Shown one piece after another: positions 44,490 through 53,627 of a stretch of DNA of 64,000 bases. The stretch is from the NCBI RefSeq assembly GCF_003367195.1, contig NZ_QRGO01000001.1, positions 792,501-856,500 of the forward strand. Reading direction: 5' to 3'. The DNA comes from Undibacter mobilis (lineage in GTDB: Bacteria > Pseudomonadota > Alphaproteobacteria > Rhizobiales > Xanthobacteraceae). Position numbers and translations under genes: made by a program. The notes beneath the pieces were generated by a model that saw only the letters and a program-made list of their open reading frames with translations, had not been told where the DNA came from and ran no database searches. How positions within the stretch are numbered: position 1 is the first letter of the stretch; every line of letters starts with the position of its first letter.

Positions 44490-44664
44490 TGCTTCTCCGT
44501 GGCCCCGGAACGGCGCGGGGCCGCACTATCTCGCCGGGATGAGGCTATTTCGGGATTGTGACGGCTCACGCTACCAGAAAGCCGCCCGGTAGCGAAAGCG
44601 CTCCCCGGGCATAGCGCAAATGCCAAATGATTTCAGCTCTTTAGACGGGAAATCCGGACGGGCC

Positions 44665-45264
44665 TCAGCCCATACCGACCGACTTGAGATATTTGTAGGC
44701 CTGAATGATTTCAATCAGGCGATCCTCGGTCGAACGGTCGCCGCCATTGGCGTCGGGATGGTGGCGCTTCACCAGGTCCTTGTAGCGGGCCGACACCTGG
44801 GCCGGTGTGGCGCTGACTTCGAGACTCAACGCCTCGAAAGCCTTGCGCTCGGCATTGCGGATGACGCGAGTCTCGACCTTGGCTTTCTGTTCCGCGCGCG
44901 CGCCGTCGCCAAACAGGCCAAAGGGATCGCCCTCGCCGCCGAGCGCGCCGAGACCGGGCTTGGCGCGGGTTTTCTTGCCGGTGCCCATTTTCCAGGTCGG
45001 ACGATGGCCGGTAAGCGCGTCCTTCTGATAGGCGAGCACGGCATCGTCGGCCATGCCGGCGAAGAAATTGTAGTTCTGGTTATAATCGCGGGCGTGCTTG
45101 AGGCAGTACTGCCAATAGCCGGACGAGTTCGGTCCTTTCGGCGCCTTGTTGGTCGCCTTTTCCTTGCAACCGGGCCACTGACAAGCAGGACCGTCGTTCT
45201 TGAGACGACGATCCTTGTCCGGCTTGACGCGAATGCTGTCAAAAATCGAAGACGGGTTTTTCAT
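44665..45264 (-). CDS. J-domain (DnaJ-like) protein
   Basis: A 199-residue protein with a C-terminal J domain (about residues 133-199), including the essential HPD motif in RHHPDANGG; J domains stimulate Hsp70 ATPase activity. The N-terminal 130 residues hold a cysteine pattern (CQWPGCKEKAT...YCLKHARDYN) that may bind zinc. This layout is common in alphaproteobacteria next to cobS and bolA. The Hsp70 partner is not in the window. Confidence 0.9.
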   Translation of the reverse strand: MKNPSSIFDSIRVKPDKDRRLKNDGPACQWPGCKEKATNKAPKGPNSSGYWQYCLKHARDYNQNYNFFAGMADDAVLAYQKDALTGHRPTWKMGTGKKTRAKPGLGALGGEGDPFGLFGDGARAEQKAKVETRVIRNAERKAFEALSLEVSATPAQVSARYKDLVKRHHPDANGGDRSTEDRLIEIIQAYKYLKSVGMG

Positions 45265-45305
45265 GACCGGACGTTATGCGCTTATTCCAACAATGCCCGC
45301 AAGTC

Positions 45306-45371
45306 TTGACAGGGACATGGCACGGTCGATTCGACGGCATTGACCGAGGCCACGCAGTTTCCTAACTGCGT
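45306..45371 (+). promoter_or_regulatory. bolA promoter candidate and leader hairpin
   Basis: TTGACA at 45306-45311 is a full -35 match; the -10 (near 45329) is poor. Further on, ACGCAGTT (45352-45359) and AACTGCGT (45364-45371) form a perfect 8-bp stem with a TCCT loop, ending 3 nt before the bolA start codon, where the ribosome-binding site should be. Confidence 0.55.
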
Positions 45372-45374
45372 CAT

Positions 45375-45647
45375 ATGAACACTGCAGACCTGATTGCGAA
45401 AAAGCTGACCGAAGCCCTGGTTCCGGACAGCCTGAAAGTGGTGGATGAATCTCACCAGCACGAAGGCCATGCCGGCCATCGCCCGGGCGGCGAGACGCAT
45501 TTCAGGGTGTATATCGTGGCTCCGGCCTTCGCCGGCAAGACCCGTGTCGACCGGCACCGCCTGATCAATTCCATCCTTTCGGATGAGTTAAAAGGCGGCG
45601 TCCACGCGCTCGCCATTCACGCCCAGGCGCCGGGGGAAGCGCAGTAG
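45375..45647 (+). CDS. bolA: BolA-family protein
   Basis: A 90-residue BolA-like protein. Family features are the start IAKKLTEALVPDSLKVVDES, a histidine-rich loop (HQHEGHAGHRPGGETHFRV, with the His and Gly pattern of BolA proteins) and the helical end RLINSILSDELKGGVHALAIHA. BolA proteins pair with monothiol glutaredoxins around an Fe-S cluster and act in iron homeostasis or morphology control. It is divergent from the J-domain gene and convergent with the CBS-domain gene. The hairpin upstream could limit translation. Confidence 0.95.
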   Translation: MNTADLIAKKLTEALVPDSLKVVDESHQHEGHAGHRPGGETHFRVYIVAPAFAGKTRVDRHRLINSILSDELKGGVHALAIHAQAPGEAQ

Positions 45648-45659
45648 AGCGCGCGGCCG

Positions 45660-46985
45660 CTATTTCTCTTTTGCGCCGGCAGACGCCCTTGGCAGCGGCT
45701 GGATGCGCAGCGCCGTGATGCGGTTACGCGCGCGGCGCAGCACCCTGAAGCGGAAGCCGTGGAAGGTGAAGGTCTGCCCGACCTCCGGGATCGCTCGCGC
45801 TTCATGGATGACGAGACCGGCGATGGTGGTCGCCTCCTCGTCCGGCAGGTCCCAGCCCATGAAACGATTGAGATCGCGGATCGGCACGGCGCCATCGACA
45901 TTGACCGAACCGTCAGGCTGACGGCGCACACCGGGTATGGCAACGTCGTGCTCGTCGGTGATGTCGCCGACGATTTCTTCCAGAATATCCTCGAGCGTGA
46001 CGAGGCCTTCGACCTCGCCATATTCATCGACCACCAGCGCGAACGGCGTCTTGCGCCGGCGGAACGCCTTGAGCTGTTCCGCCACCGGTCGCGTCTCCGG
46101 CACGAACCACGGCTGCGTCAGCAGCGCCGGAATATCGACCTTGGCGGCATCGCCTTCGAGGGCATGCAGCGCGCGCAACAGATCCTTCACATGCAGAATA
46201 CCGATAATGTTCTCCGGATTGCCGCGCCATAGCGGCAGGCGCGTGACCGGCGAAGCGATCACCGTGTTGACGATATCTTCCGGCTTCTGGTCGGCATCCA
46301 CCGTGATCATGTTGGTGCGATGAACCATGACATCGGACACTTCGAGCTCACCGACGCGAAACACATTCTGGATGTACTCGGCCTGGCCCTCTTCGAGCTT
46401 GCCGTACTCGGCCGAGGTGGCCACCAGACCTTCGAGCTCGACGTCGCTGAGGACTTCATGCGGCAAGGCTTCCTTGACGCCAAGCAGGCGCAGGATCCAG
46501 GCCGACACCGAATTCAGCATCCAGTTCAACGGATAGAATGCGATGAAGGAAATGTAGAGTGGATAGGCGACCCACAGCGACACCGGCTCCGGCTCGCGGA
46601 TCGCCAAGGTCTTCGGCACCTGCTCGCCGATGACGATGTGCAGCGATGAGAACAACAGAAAGCCGACGATAAAGGCCGTGAAATGCACGGCTTTGTCGGG
46701 CATCCCCAGCGGCTCGAGCACCGGCGTGAGCAGAGCCGCAACGGTCGGCTCGCCGACCCAGCCGAGGCCGAGCGAGGCCATGGTAATGCCGAGCTGACAG
46801 CAGGCGAGATAGGCTTCGATATGGCCGAGGATGTGCTTGACCAGCCGCGCGCCGAAAAGGTTTTCAGCGACCATGGCGTCGATGCGGAAGCCGCGGCTCT
46901 TCACCAGCGCGAATTCGGCGGCGACATAAAAGGCGTTGGCAGCGAGCAGCAGAAACGCCAGCAGCAGATTGAGGGTCGCGCTCAT
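45660..46985 (-). CDS. Hemolysin-family membrane protein (CNNM, CBS pair, CorC_HlyC)
   Basis: A 441-residue inner-membrane protein. Residues 1-185 form a CNNM domain with hydrophobic segments, residues about 205-335 two CBS domains, and residues 350-430 the CorC/HlyC transporter-associated domain. Members bind Mg-ATP and are linked to magnesium or cobalt export; the hemolysin name is historical. Its ATG overlaps the aroB stop by 4 nt, so it belongs to the aroK-aroB transcript. Confidence 0.94.
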   Translation of the reverse strand: MSATLNLLLAFLLLAANAFYVAAEFALVKSRGFRIDAMVAENLFGARLVKHILGHIEAYLACCQLGITMASLGLGWVGEPTVAALLTPVLEPLGMPDKAVHFTAFIVGFLLFSSLHIVIGEQVPKTLAIREPEPVSLWVAYPLYISFIAFYPLNWMLNSVSAWILRLLGVKEALPHEVLSDVELEGLVATSAEYGKLEEGQAEYIQNVFRVGELEVSDVMVHRTNMITVDADQKPEDIVNTVIASPVTRLPLWRGNPENIIGILHVKDLLRALHALEGDAAKVDIPALLTQPWFVPETRPVAEQLKAFRRRKTPFALVVDEYGEVEGLVTLEDILEEIVGDITDEHDVAIPGVRRQPDGSVNVDGAVPIRDLNRFMGWDLPDEEATTIAGLVIHEARAIPEVGQTFTFHGFRFRVLRRARNRITALRIQPLPRASAGAKEK

Positions 46986-48115
46986 GAACCGCGCTTCTCG
47001 GCGAGGAAGGCCCGAATGGCGGCGGGATCGACGTCATTGGCAACGAAAGCCTGACCGACGCCGCGCACCAGAATGAAGGTGAGCTTGCCGCGCTTCACTT
47101 TCTTGTCTTGCGCGATCAGCTCCATGAGCCTGTCAACGTCCGGTACGCCGCCCTGTACGTCGTTTATTTTGGTCGGCAGGCCGGCCTCGGCAAGGTGTGC
47201 GCGCACCCGCGACACGCTGTTGCCGCCGAGCAGACCCTGTCGCTCCGAGAATTCAAAGGCCAGCACGCAGCCGAGCGCCACCGCCTCGCCGTGCAGCAGG
47301 CGCTGGGAGTAGCCGGCGCCGGCCTCGAAGGCATGACCGAAGGTGTGGCCGAGATTGAGCAGCGCGCGGTCGCCGGTCTCGCGCTCGTCGCGCGCGACGA
47401 TGGCCGCCTTGGCGCGGCACGACACGGCAATGGCGTGCTCGCGCGCCGCCCCGCCAGCATAAACATCACGCCAGTTGGTCTCCAGCCAGGTGAAGAAGTC
47501 GGCATCGCCGAGCAGACCGTATTTGGCGACCTCGGCATAGCCGGCGCGGAACTCGCGCTCCGGCAGCGTGTCGAGCACCGCCGTATCGGCGATGACGAGA
47601 ATGGGCTGGTGAAACGCGCCGATCAGATTCTTGCCGTGGCGCGAATTGATGCCGGTTTTGCCGCCGACCGATGAGTCGACCATCGCCAGCAGCGAGGTCG
47701 GCACCTGCACGAAATCGAGGCCGCGCCGCACGCTGGCCGCCGCAAAGCCCGCAAGATCGCCGATGACGCCGCCGCCCAGCGCAACGACGAGATCGTTACG
47801 CTCGATGCGCGCAGCGATGATCGCCTCGCAGACCGTCTCGAAATTCTTGTAGCTCTTGGAGCCCTCACCCGGGGCGACCACGATCGGCGTCGCTTCGATG
47901 CCGCTGGCCGTCAGAATGGCGGTGACATTGTCGAGATGCGCGCGCGCCACATTCTCGTCCGTGAGAATGGCAACGCGCGCGCCCGGCCGCAGCGCCTTGA
48001 TGCGCGCACCGAGCGTCTCGATTGTATCGCGGCCGATGACGATGTCATAGGCGCGCTCGCCGAGCGCGACCGGCACGATGGTTTCCGTTGCAGGCTGACG
48101 CTGCGGCGCGATCAT
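46982..48115 (-). CDS. aroB: 3-Dehydroquinate synthase
   Basis: A 377-residue enzyme of the shikimate pathway that turns DAHP into 3-dehydroquinate, using NAD and zinc. The NAD-binding region GGGVIGDLAGFAAASVRRG (near residues 114-132) and VDSSVGGKTGIN (near 146-157) are classic, and the zinc ligands fall in NLGHTFGHAFE near residue 253. It overlaps aroK upstream and the hemolysin-family gene downstream by 4 nt each, so the three are translationally coupled. Confidence 0.97.
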   Translation of the reverse strand: MIAPQRQPATETIVPVALGERAYDIVIGRDTIETLGARIKALRPGARVAILTDENVARAHLDNVTAILTASGIEATPIVVAPGEGSKSYKNFETVCEAIIAARIERNDLVVALGGGVIGDLAGFAAASVRRGLDFVQVPTSLLAMVDSSVGGKTGINSRHGKNLIGAFHQPILVIADTAVLDTLPEREFRAGYAEVAKYGLLGDADFFTWLETNWRDVYAGGAAREHAIAVSCRAKAAIVARDERETGDRALLNLGHTFGHAFEAGAGYSQRLLHGEAVALGCVLAFEFSERQGLLGGNSVSRVRAHLAEAGLPTKINDVQGGVPDVDRLMELIAQDKKVKRGKLTFILVRGVGQAFVANDVDPAAIRAFLAEKRGS

Positions 48116-48711
48116 TGCGTCGGCTCCGGGAGTTCGAGGTGCTTCGGCAGCGCGGCGATGATGTCGTCGACGATCACGTCATGCGGCTCGTCGCGCGACT
48201 GCACGGTTATGTCGGACATGGCATAGATCGGTTCGCGCAGCGGCAACAGCTCCTTGAGGCGGTCGGCCAGCGGGCGGTCGCCGGTGCCGCGCTTCTTGGT
48301 GCGCTTGGTGAGAATGTCGAGATCGGCCTTGAGCCAGATCGAAATGCCCTTGATGTGAATGAGATCGCGCGTACGCGGATCCATCACCGCGCCGCCGCCG
48401 GTCGCCAGCACCTGCGGACCCTGATCGAGCAGGCGGGCGATGACGCGGGCCTCGCCGGCGCGGAAATAGGGTTCGCCATGAAGAGCGAAGATTTCCGGAA
48501 TGGTCATGCCGGCCGCCGTTTCGATTTCGGTATCGGCATCGATAAAGTTCAGCCCCAGCCGGGTCGCCAGCCGGCGGCCGACCGAGGATTTGCCGGCCCC
48601 CATCATGCCGACCAGCACCAGCGAGCGCACGCCCAGCGCAGCCACGATCGCCGCCCGGAGAGCGGGATCGAGCACGCCTTCGGCGGCTTTCTGGACGGTG
48701 GTATTAACCAT
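48112..48711 (-). CDS. aroK: Shikimate kinase
   Basis: A 199-residue kinase that phosphorylates shikimate at the 3-position with ATP. Walker A is GMMGAGKSSVGRR near residue 35; substrate-binding residues include DADTEIE near 58, FRAGEARV near 82 and GGGAVMDP near 104. ATG 48711 gives a typical length with a 27-residue extension; ATG 48744 and starts further upstream remain open but look unlike the family. It is the first gene of the aroK-aroB-hemolysin series. Confidence 0.95.
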   Translation of the reverse strand: MVNTTVQKAAEGVLDPALRAAIVAALGVRSLVLVGMMGAGKSSVGRRLATRLGLNFIDADTEIETAAGMTIPEIFALHGEPYFRAGEARVIARLLDQGPQVLATGGGAVMDPRTRDLIHIKGISIWLKADLDILTKRTKKRGTGDRPLADRLKELLPLREPIYAMSDITVQSRDEPHDVIVDDIIAALPKHLELPEPTQ

Positions 48712-48871
48712 GATAGGGTTTCCGGACCGGCGTAACGGTTCCATATAACAATTATTGCTCAACTGCGACTGTCTCGGTGGCGGGAGGGCTGCCGGGTTTA
48801 TGGTTGCCTTGGGCCGGGAACCGTGGTCGTAGGGCGTTAAGACAGAACCTTGATTCGAGCCGGGTAGCGCA

Positions 48872-49024
48872 ATGCCGAGCCTGTTCCGATTCCTTGTCAT
48901 CGTCGGGATGATCGCCGCCCTGGGCTATGTCGGCGTGTTCGCGCTCGCCAATTTCGTCAAGCTGCAGCCACGCGAAATGGTCGTCACCGTGCCGCAGGAC
49001 AAGTTCTTCAAGCAGCCGAAGTGA
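48872..49024 (+). CDS. 50-residue membrane protein upstream of xerD
   Basis: A short frame (ATG 48872, TGA 49022-49024) with one transmembrane helix, residues 5-27 (FRFLVIVGMIAALGYVGVFA...), followed by a polar tail VKLQPREMVVTVPQDKFFK. Codon choice matches the neighbours, and it lies 33 nt before xerD in the same direction, so co-transcription is likely. I recall similar small proteins before xerD in this order but no assigned function. Confidence 0.72.
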   Translation: MPSLFRFLVIVGMIAALGYVGVFALANFVKLQPREMVVTVPQDKFFKQPK

Positions 49025-49057
49025 GCCTGGGCCCGAGGGCCAAGGCCGGACATTGAC

Positions 49058-50005
49058 ATGGCCAAAGCGCGCCAGACCGACGACACCCTGATCGAGTTGT
49101 TTCTCGACATGCAGGCGGCCGAACGCGGCGCCGGCGAGAATACGCTGTCGGCCTATCGCAACGACCTTGCCGATCTGTCGTCTTATTTGCGCGCCTCCGG
49201 TTCCTCGGTGGCCAATGCGGACACCGACGCGCTGCGCGGGTTCCTCAAGAGCCTCGACGACCGCGGCTTTGCTGCATCCTCGCTGGCACGGCGGCTGTCG
49301 GCAACGCGGCAGCTCTATCGTTTCCTTTATGCCGAAGGAAAACGCGGCGACGATCCGGCCGCGGTGCTGGAAGGTCCCAAGCGCGGCAAGACGCTGCCGA
49401 AGGTCCTCTCCATCGCCGACGTCGATACAATGCTAACGCAGGCGCGCGCCAATGCCGAGAATGCCGAGCAACCGAAGCCGGCCCGGCTGCGCGCGGCGCG
49501 GCTGTTGTGTCTGCTCGAAGTCGTCTACGCGACCGGCCTGCGCGTTTCCGAACTCGTCGCCCTGCCCGCCTCCGCCGCGCGGCCGCAACAACAGATGCTG
49601 GTCGTACGCGGCAAGGGCAACAAGGAGCGACTGGTGCCGCTGAACGCCGCGGCCAAGCGCGCCATGGCGGAGTATCTCGCGCTGCGCAGCGAGGCCGGCA
49701 AGGAAGCAAGCTCGAAGTGGCTGTTTCCGTCGTTCGGCGAACAGGGCCACATCACGCGGCAGCATTTCGCGCGCGAGCTGAAAGCGCTGGGCGCGGCCTG
49801 CGGCATCTCGCCGGCGCAGCTATCGCCGCATGTGCTGCGTCATGCCTTCGCCAGCCATCTGCTGCACAATGGCGCCGACCTGCGCATCGTGCAGACCCTG
49901 CTCGGCCATGCCGACATCTCGACGACGCAGATCTATACGCATGTACTGGAAGAGCGGCTGAAGTCGCTGGTGCGCGACCTGCATCCGCTGGGCGACGACT
50001 CCTGA
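49058..50005 (+). CDS. xerD: Site-specific tyrosine recombinase XerD
   Basis: A 315-residue tyrosine recombinase. Residues 1-105 are the SAM-like DNA-binding domain, and the rest the catalytic domain. Active-site residues are Arg162 (GLRVSEL), the GKGNK hairpin lysine near 186, His258 and Arg261 (HVLRHAF), His284 (GHADIS) and nucleophile Tyr293 (TQIYTH). With XerC it resolves chromosome dimers at dif. The position beside aroK is a common chromosomal one, so it is a housekeeping enzyme, not a mobile-element integrase. No dif site is seen in the window. Confidence 0.95.
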   Translation: MAKARQTDDTLIELFLDMQAAERGAGENTLSAYRNDLADLSSYLRASGSSVANADTDALRGFLKSLDDRGFAASSLARRLSATRQLYRFLYAEGKRGDDPAAVLEGPKRGKTLPKVLSIADVDTMLTQARANAENAEQPKPARLRAARLLCLLEVVYATGLRVSELVALPASAARPQQQMLVVRGKGNKERLVPLNAAAKRAMAEYLALRSEAGKEASSKWLFPSFGEQGHITRQHFARELKALGAACGISPAQLSPHVLRHAFASHLLHNGADLRIVQTLLGHADISTTQIYTHVLEERLKSLVRDLHPLGDDS

Positions 50006-50039
50006 CCTTCATCACCCGCTAAAGCGGATAGTGAAGGTC
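50002..50039. other. Hairpin overlapping the xerD stop codon
   Basis: TGACCTTCA (50002-50010) and TGAAGGTCA (50031-50039) form a 9-bp outer stem; CCGCT and AGCGG form an inner one. The outer arm contains the TGA stop of xerD. There is no T-run on either strand. It may end or protect transcripts from the two converging genes. Confidence 0.6.
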
Positions 50040-50114
50040 ATCGCAGAGATCCGATGTCTGCGCAGGGATTGCTGGCTCGTCCGCTTGCACGGCTTGCTTG
50101 TCTCGTGAAGCCGC

Positions 50115-51068
50115 TTACGCGGCTTGCTTGGCCTTCATGTAGTAATTGGCGTCGCGGCCGAGCACGAGCTTGCGGATCAGCGCACGCATGGCGAGGCTCT
50201 TGCGCAGCGGATCGACCACCGCCTTGACCGAGCGGAAGAGCGCCAGCTTCACAGTGTCGAGCGCCGGATTGCGGCCGGGCGCGGCCTGCGGGAAACCGAA
50301 ACGGCGCAGCAGCGAGTTGACGACGAAGATGTCGTTCTTGCGCATTACCGCCTTGGTCTTCCAGGTCACCGCCATCGAGATCGAATATTGCGACCCGGTG
50401 CGCACCCAGTGCGGCCACAGATACGGCACGAACACGCCGTCCCCGGCATTCAGCGAATAGCATTTCGACTTCTGCTCGAAATCGGCGCTGTAAGTGACGT
50501 TGCGGTGCTTGGTGAGCGAATGCTCGATGGCATCGTCGCTGACCACCGAACCGTCGCGGTTGTCGCAGATGGTGAAGAATTTTTCGCCATGGATGTGAAC
50601 AAAGATGTTGTCCTCGGCATCGACATGGAACGGCGTCGTGGCATTCGGCGACGACACGAACATGAAGCCGCGGAGATCCTCGAAGCCGGCCTCTTCAAGA
50701 TCGGCGTGACCATGCGCGCGGGCGAGCGCATTGAGGCAATCCTCGATCACCGCACGATAGGCCGGATGCTGCTCGACGCGCTTGAGCACCATCCAGGCGC
50801 CGGCGGTCTCGATGCTGCGCACCACCTGTTCCGGATCGAGATCGATGAACTTGGTCTGGCTGGCGTCCTGGCCGATGGCGGCATCGCCGGAATTGTACTC
50901 GATGGAGTCGGCCGGCAGATGGCGCACCAGATCGATGATGTTCGGCAGCGTGAACAGCGGATTGCCGGCAAGATGGTGACGCAGCGAGAACGGCTGCATC
51001 GGGAAGTTGGCGGCGAAGGCGGACTGGTCGACCGGTTCGATGGCGGCGACGGCACTCATCGGGTTCAT
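50115..51068 (-). CDS. JmjC-like cupin protein (Cupin_8 type)
   Basis: A 317-residue protein with the iron(II)/2-oxoglutarate facial triad of JmjC-type hydroxylases: His148 and Asp150 (FHVDAEDN) and His220 (WPHWVRTG). The segment IHGEKFFTICDNRD lies between, as in Cupin_8/JmjC relatives. It is predicted to hydroxylate a protein, peptide or small molecule. Its start codon overlaps the stop of the acetyltransferase-like gene by 4 nt, so the two act together. ATG 51059 is an alternative start. The substrate is unknown. Confidence 0.85.
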   Translation of the reverse strand: MNPMSAVAAIEPVDQSAFAANFPMQPFSLRHHLAGNPLFTLPNIIDLVRHLPADSIEYNSGDAAIGQDASQTKFIDLDPEQVVRSIETAGAWMVLKRVEQHPAYRAVIEDCLNALARAHGHADLEEAGFEDLRGFMFVSSPNATTPFHVDAEDNIFVHIHGEKFFTICDNRDGSVVSDDAIEHSLTKHRNVTYSADFEQKSKCYSLNAGDGVFVPYLWPHWVRTGSQYSISMAVTWKTKAVMRKNDIFVVNSLLRRFGFPQAAPGRNPALDTVKLALFRSVKAVVDPLRKSLAMRALIRKLVLGRDANYYMKAKQAA

Positions 51069-52294
51069 CCTTTCAGCTTACGAAGACGGTGATAGAGCGA
51101 GCGAGCGGCGGCCCGCAGCACGCGGCGCGCATCGATGGCGCCGGCAAGAACCTTGAACGCGAAGGCGTTGCCGCCGACCGGCAGCAGCAAATCGGCGATC
51201 GGCTGGCGGTCGCGCCAGATGTGGTCGATCATCGGATGATTGGCGACGGCGGTTGAATCGACGCTGTCGACTGCTTCGTCGACGCACATGGCGCGCGTGA
51301 TATCGAGCGTGAGCTGCACGCCGGGCGACATCTTGGCGAAGGTCTCGTCATAGGCGATCTTGAAGAAGTAGGCGCGCCGCGCGTTGCGCAGCAGCACACC
51401 CGCGGCGACCACCTTGTCGCCGGCCACCAGCGTCACGATCTGCGCGGCGCCGTCGCGCACCATCGCCGGCAAAGCTTCTTTCATGAAAGCGATGTCGCCT
51501 TCCTTCGCGGCCAGTGCGGTGCCGGCCGCGCCTTTCCAGCCGGCGGCCTCAAGCACCAGAAATTGCTCCAGCGCGGCCTCGGCTTCCGCGCCGGGCGCCG
51601 CTATGCGGAAGGCCACGTCGCCGAGATCGGCCAGACGATTGCGCTGGCGGCGCAACTCCTTGAGCTTCTTCGCGCCGAGCGCGGCAACTGCATCGTCATC
51701 GCTTTGCGTGGCGTCGAGACGGGCGCGCTCATGCGCGTTGAAGACGCGCGGTGCGACAACGAATGGTTCGACCGCACGGCGCAGGGCCGCCGCCACCGGG
51801 CCGTCCTGCGCCATCGCCGGCAGCAGCACGGCATGGGAGCCGGCCTTGCGCGCGGCCGCGACTAGCGTTCGTGCGGCGACATCCGGCTGGTCGCGATCGA
51901 GGAGCGGAGTCGTCAGCGGCGCATAAGCGTACCAGCCGACGAAAACGGGAATGGGCAAGCGCAGGCAATTCCAGGCCGGCGCTACCAGCATCACCCCGAT
52001 CAGGCGACGCTTGGCCGGACTGTCCCAGGCCAGCAGCGCGCGCATGCCGATCTGGCCTTTGACATGGCGCGCCACAGCGCGTGCCCAGGCCGGATGATAG
52101 AAAGCATTGGATTCGATTGCGCGGGCGGCAAGCCCGGCCCATGCGGCTTGCGGCACGGCCAGAACATCGACGACTTCGGAAATGGCTTGCTCGCCGCGCG
52201 CCAGATCACCGTACGTGCCGCGCTCACGCGCCACGGCCGCACGCGCACCGGCGATCCAGCCCTGCACATTCTGACGAGTATCGACGACCGACAT
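51065..52294 (-). CDS. FemAB-like GNAT acyltransferase
   Basis: A 409-residue protein with a C-terminal GNAT fold of the BioF2/FemAB-like acetyltransferase type (Acetyltransf_6), from about residue 160 to 360. It ends with a basic amphipathic tail (LYHRLRKLKG). ATG 52294 is preferred; the frame extends 40 codons further without similarity. FemAB-type enzymes transfer aminoacyl or acyl groups to peptidoglycan precursors or polysaccharides. It is coupled to the JmjC-like cupin downstream. Acyl donor and acceptor are unknown. Confidence 0.8.
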   Translation of the reverse strand: MSVVDTRQNVQGWIAGARAAVARERGTYGDLARGEQAISEVVDVLAVPQAAWAGLAARAIESNAFYHPAWARAVARHVKGQIGMRALLAWDSPAKRRLIGVMLVAPAWNCLRLPIPVFVGWYAYAPLTTPLLDRDQPDVAARTLVAAARKAGSHAVLLPAMAQDGPVAAALRRAVEPFVVAPRVFNAHERARLDATQSDDDAVAALGAKKLKELRRQRNRLADLGDVAFRIAAPGAEAEAALEQFLVLEAAGWKGAAGTALAAKEGDIAFMKEALPAMVRDGAAQIVTLVAGDKVVAAGVLLRNARRAYFFKIAYDETFAKMSPGVQLTLDITRAMCVDEAVDSVDSTAVANHPMIDHIWRDRQPIADLLLPVGGNAFAFKVLAGAIDARRVLRAAARSLYHRLRKLKG

Positions 52295-52546
52295 CACGCT
52301 CCCCGCGTCCCTGTGCCGGGACCGTGCGCGGAACGCCGTTAAAGCCGTGGTAAAGCAACCGCAGAAAGTCGGGGATTGGGCGATCTGGGTTAAGGCCCGG
52401 TGATCCGGACCCATGGTATTCGCGGCGAAACATTAAGGATTCAGAGGGCATTATCCCTGTCGCTTGACTAACGCCCCACTATGGGTCAGTTGGCCCCGGC
52501 GACCGGCCCACCGGTATTCCCGATTTTTAGCAATTGCCCGAGCCTC

Positions 52547-53515
52547 ATGCGTAGTTATCTCGACTTCGAAAAACCGGTGGCCGAACTGGAGGCCAAGGTC
52601 GAGGAATTGCGCGCCATGGCGGCCACCGACAACGCCGTCTCGGTGACGGAGGAGATCGGCCGCCTTGAGAGCAAAGCCGCGCAAGCGCTCAAAGAGCTCT
52701 ATGGCGAGCTGACGCCGTGGCAGAAGACGCAGGTTGCGCGCCACCCGCAGCGGCCGCATTGCCTCGACTATGTCAGAGGCCTCATCACCGACTTTGTGCC
52801 GCTCGCCGGCGACCGCAAATTCGGCGATGACGCCGCGATCATTGCCGGCTTCGGCCGCTTCCGCGGCGACAGCATTTGCATTCTCGGCCACGAGAAGGGC
52901 AGCGACACCGAAAGTCGCCTCAAGCACAACTTCGGCATGGCGCGTCCCGAAGGCTACCGCAAGGCCGTGCGGCTGATGGAAATGGCCGACCGCTTCGGCA
53001 TTCCTGTGTTGTCGCTGGTCGATACGGCCGGCGCCTATCCCGGCATCGGCGCGGAAGAGCGCGGCCAGGCCGAAGCGATCGCGCGCTCAACCGATGTGTG
53101 TCTCGGTCTTGGCGTGCCGAATGTTGCGGTCATTCTCGGCGAAGGCGGCTCGGGCGGCGCCATCGCGCTGGCCACCGCCAACAAAGTGCTGATGCTCGAG
53201 CACGCCATCTACAGTGTCATCTCGCCGGAAGGCGCCGCCTCGATCCTGTGGCGCGATTCCACCAAGGCGCAGGACGCCGCCACCAACATGAAGATCACCG
53301 CCCAGGATATGATTCGCTTCGGCGTCATCGATCAGATCATCACCGAGCCGACCGGCGGTGCCCACCGGGACCCGGGCGAGACCATCGCCAGCGCGGGCGA
53401 CGCCATTGCGGCCGCCTTTGCCGACCTCAAGGGGCTCGGCCGCGACGCTGTTCGCAAGGCCCGCCGCGACAAATTCCTGGCCATCGGCCGCCTGCCGGCC
53501 AAAACCGCCGGCTAA
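52547..53515 (+). CDS. accA: Acetyl-CoA carboxylase carboxyltransferase subunit alpha
   Basis: A 322-residue enzyme subunit that, with AccD, moves the carboxyl group from biotin to acetyl-CoA to form malonyl-CoA. The start [22 protein letters not shown] is the family signature; [28 protein letters not shown] and [13 protein letters not shown] mark the acyl-CoA-binding crotonase-like domain. The frame is open 22 codons further upstream. It stands alone between the divergent acetyltransferase and the YkuD gene. Confidence 0.97.
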   Translation: MRSYLDFEKPVAELEAKVEELRAMAATDNAVSVTEEIGRLESKAAQALKELYGELTPWQKTQVARHPQRPHCLDYVRGLITDFVPLAGDRKFGDDAAIIAGFGRFRGDSICILGHEKGSDTESRLKHNFGMARPEGYRKAVRLMEMADRFGIPVLSLVDTAGAYPGIGAEERGQAEAIARSTDVCLGLGVPNVAVILGEGGSGGAIALATANKVLMLEHAIYSVISPEGAASILWRDSTKAQDAATNMKITAQDMIRFGVIDQIITEPTGGAHRDPGETIASAGDAIAAAFADLKGLGRDAVRKARRDKFLAIGRLPAKTAG

Positions 53516-53627
53516 AGGGTTAACGGGCCGCCTCACCCCCGCAGCCCGCGGTCGCAGACCCGGTTTGCCCCGTTTTAGGCAAGATTTACCATAGGGTTAG
53601 CCGGGAGCGCTGCCGCAGGGGATTGCC

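Noticed and set aside
49058..50005. XerD-type recombinase as a phage or integron integrase
   Set aside because: The position beside aroK/aroB, its full XerD length and lack of mobile genes favour the housekeeping enzyme.
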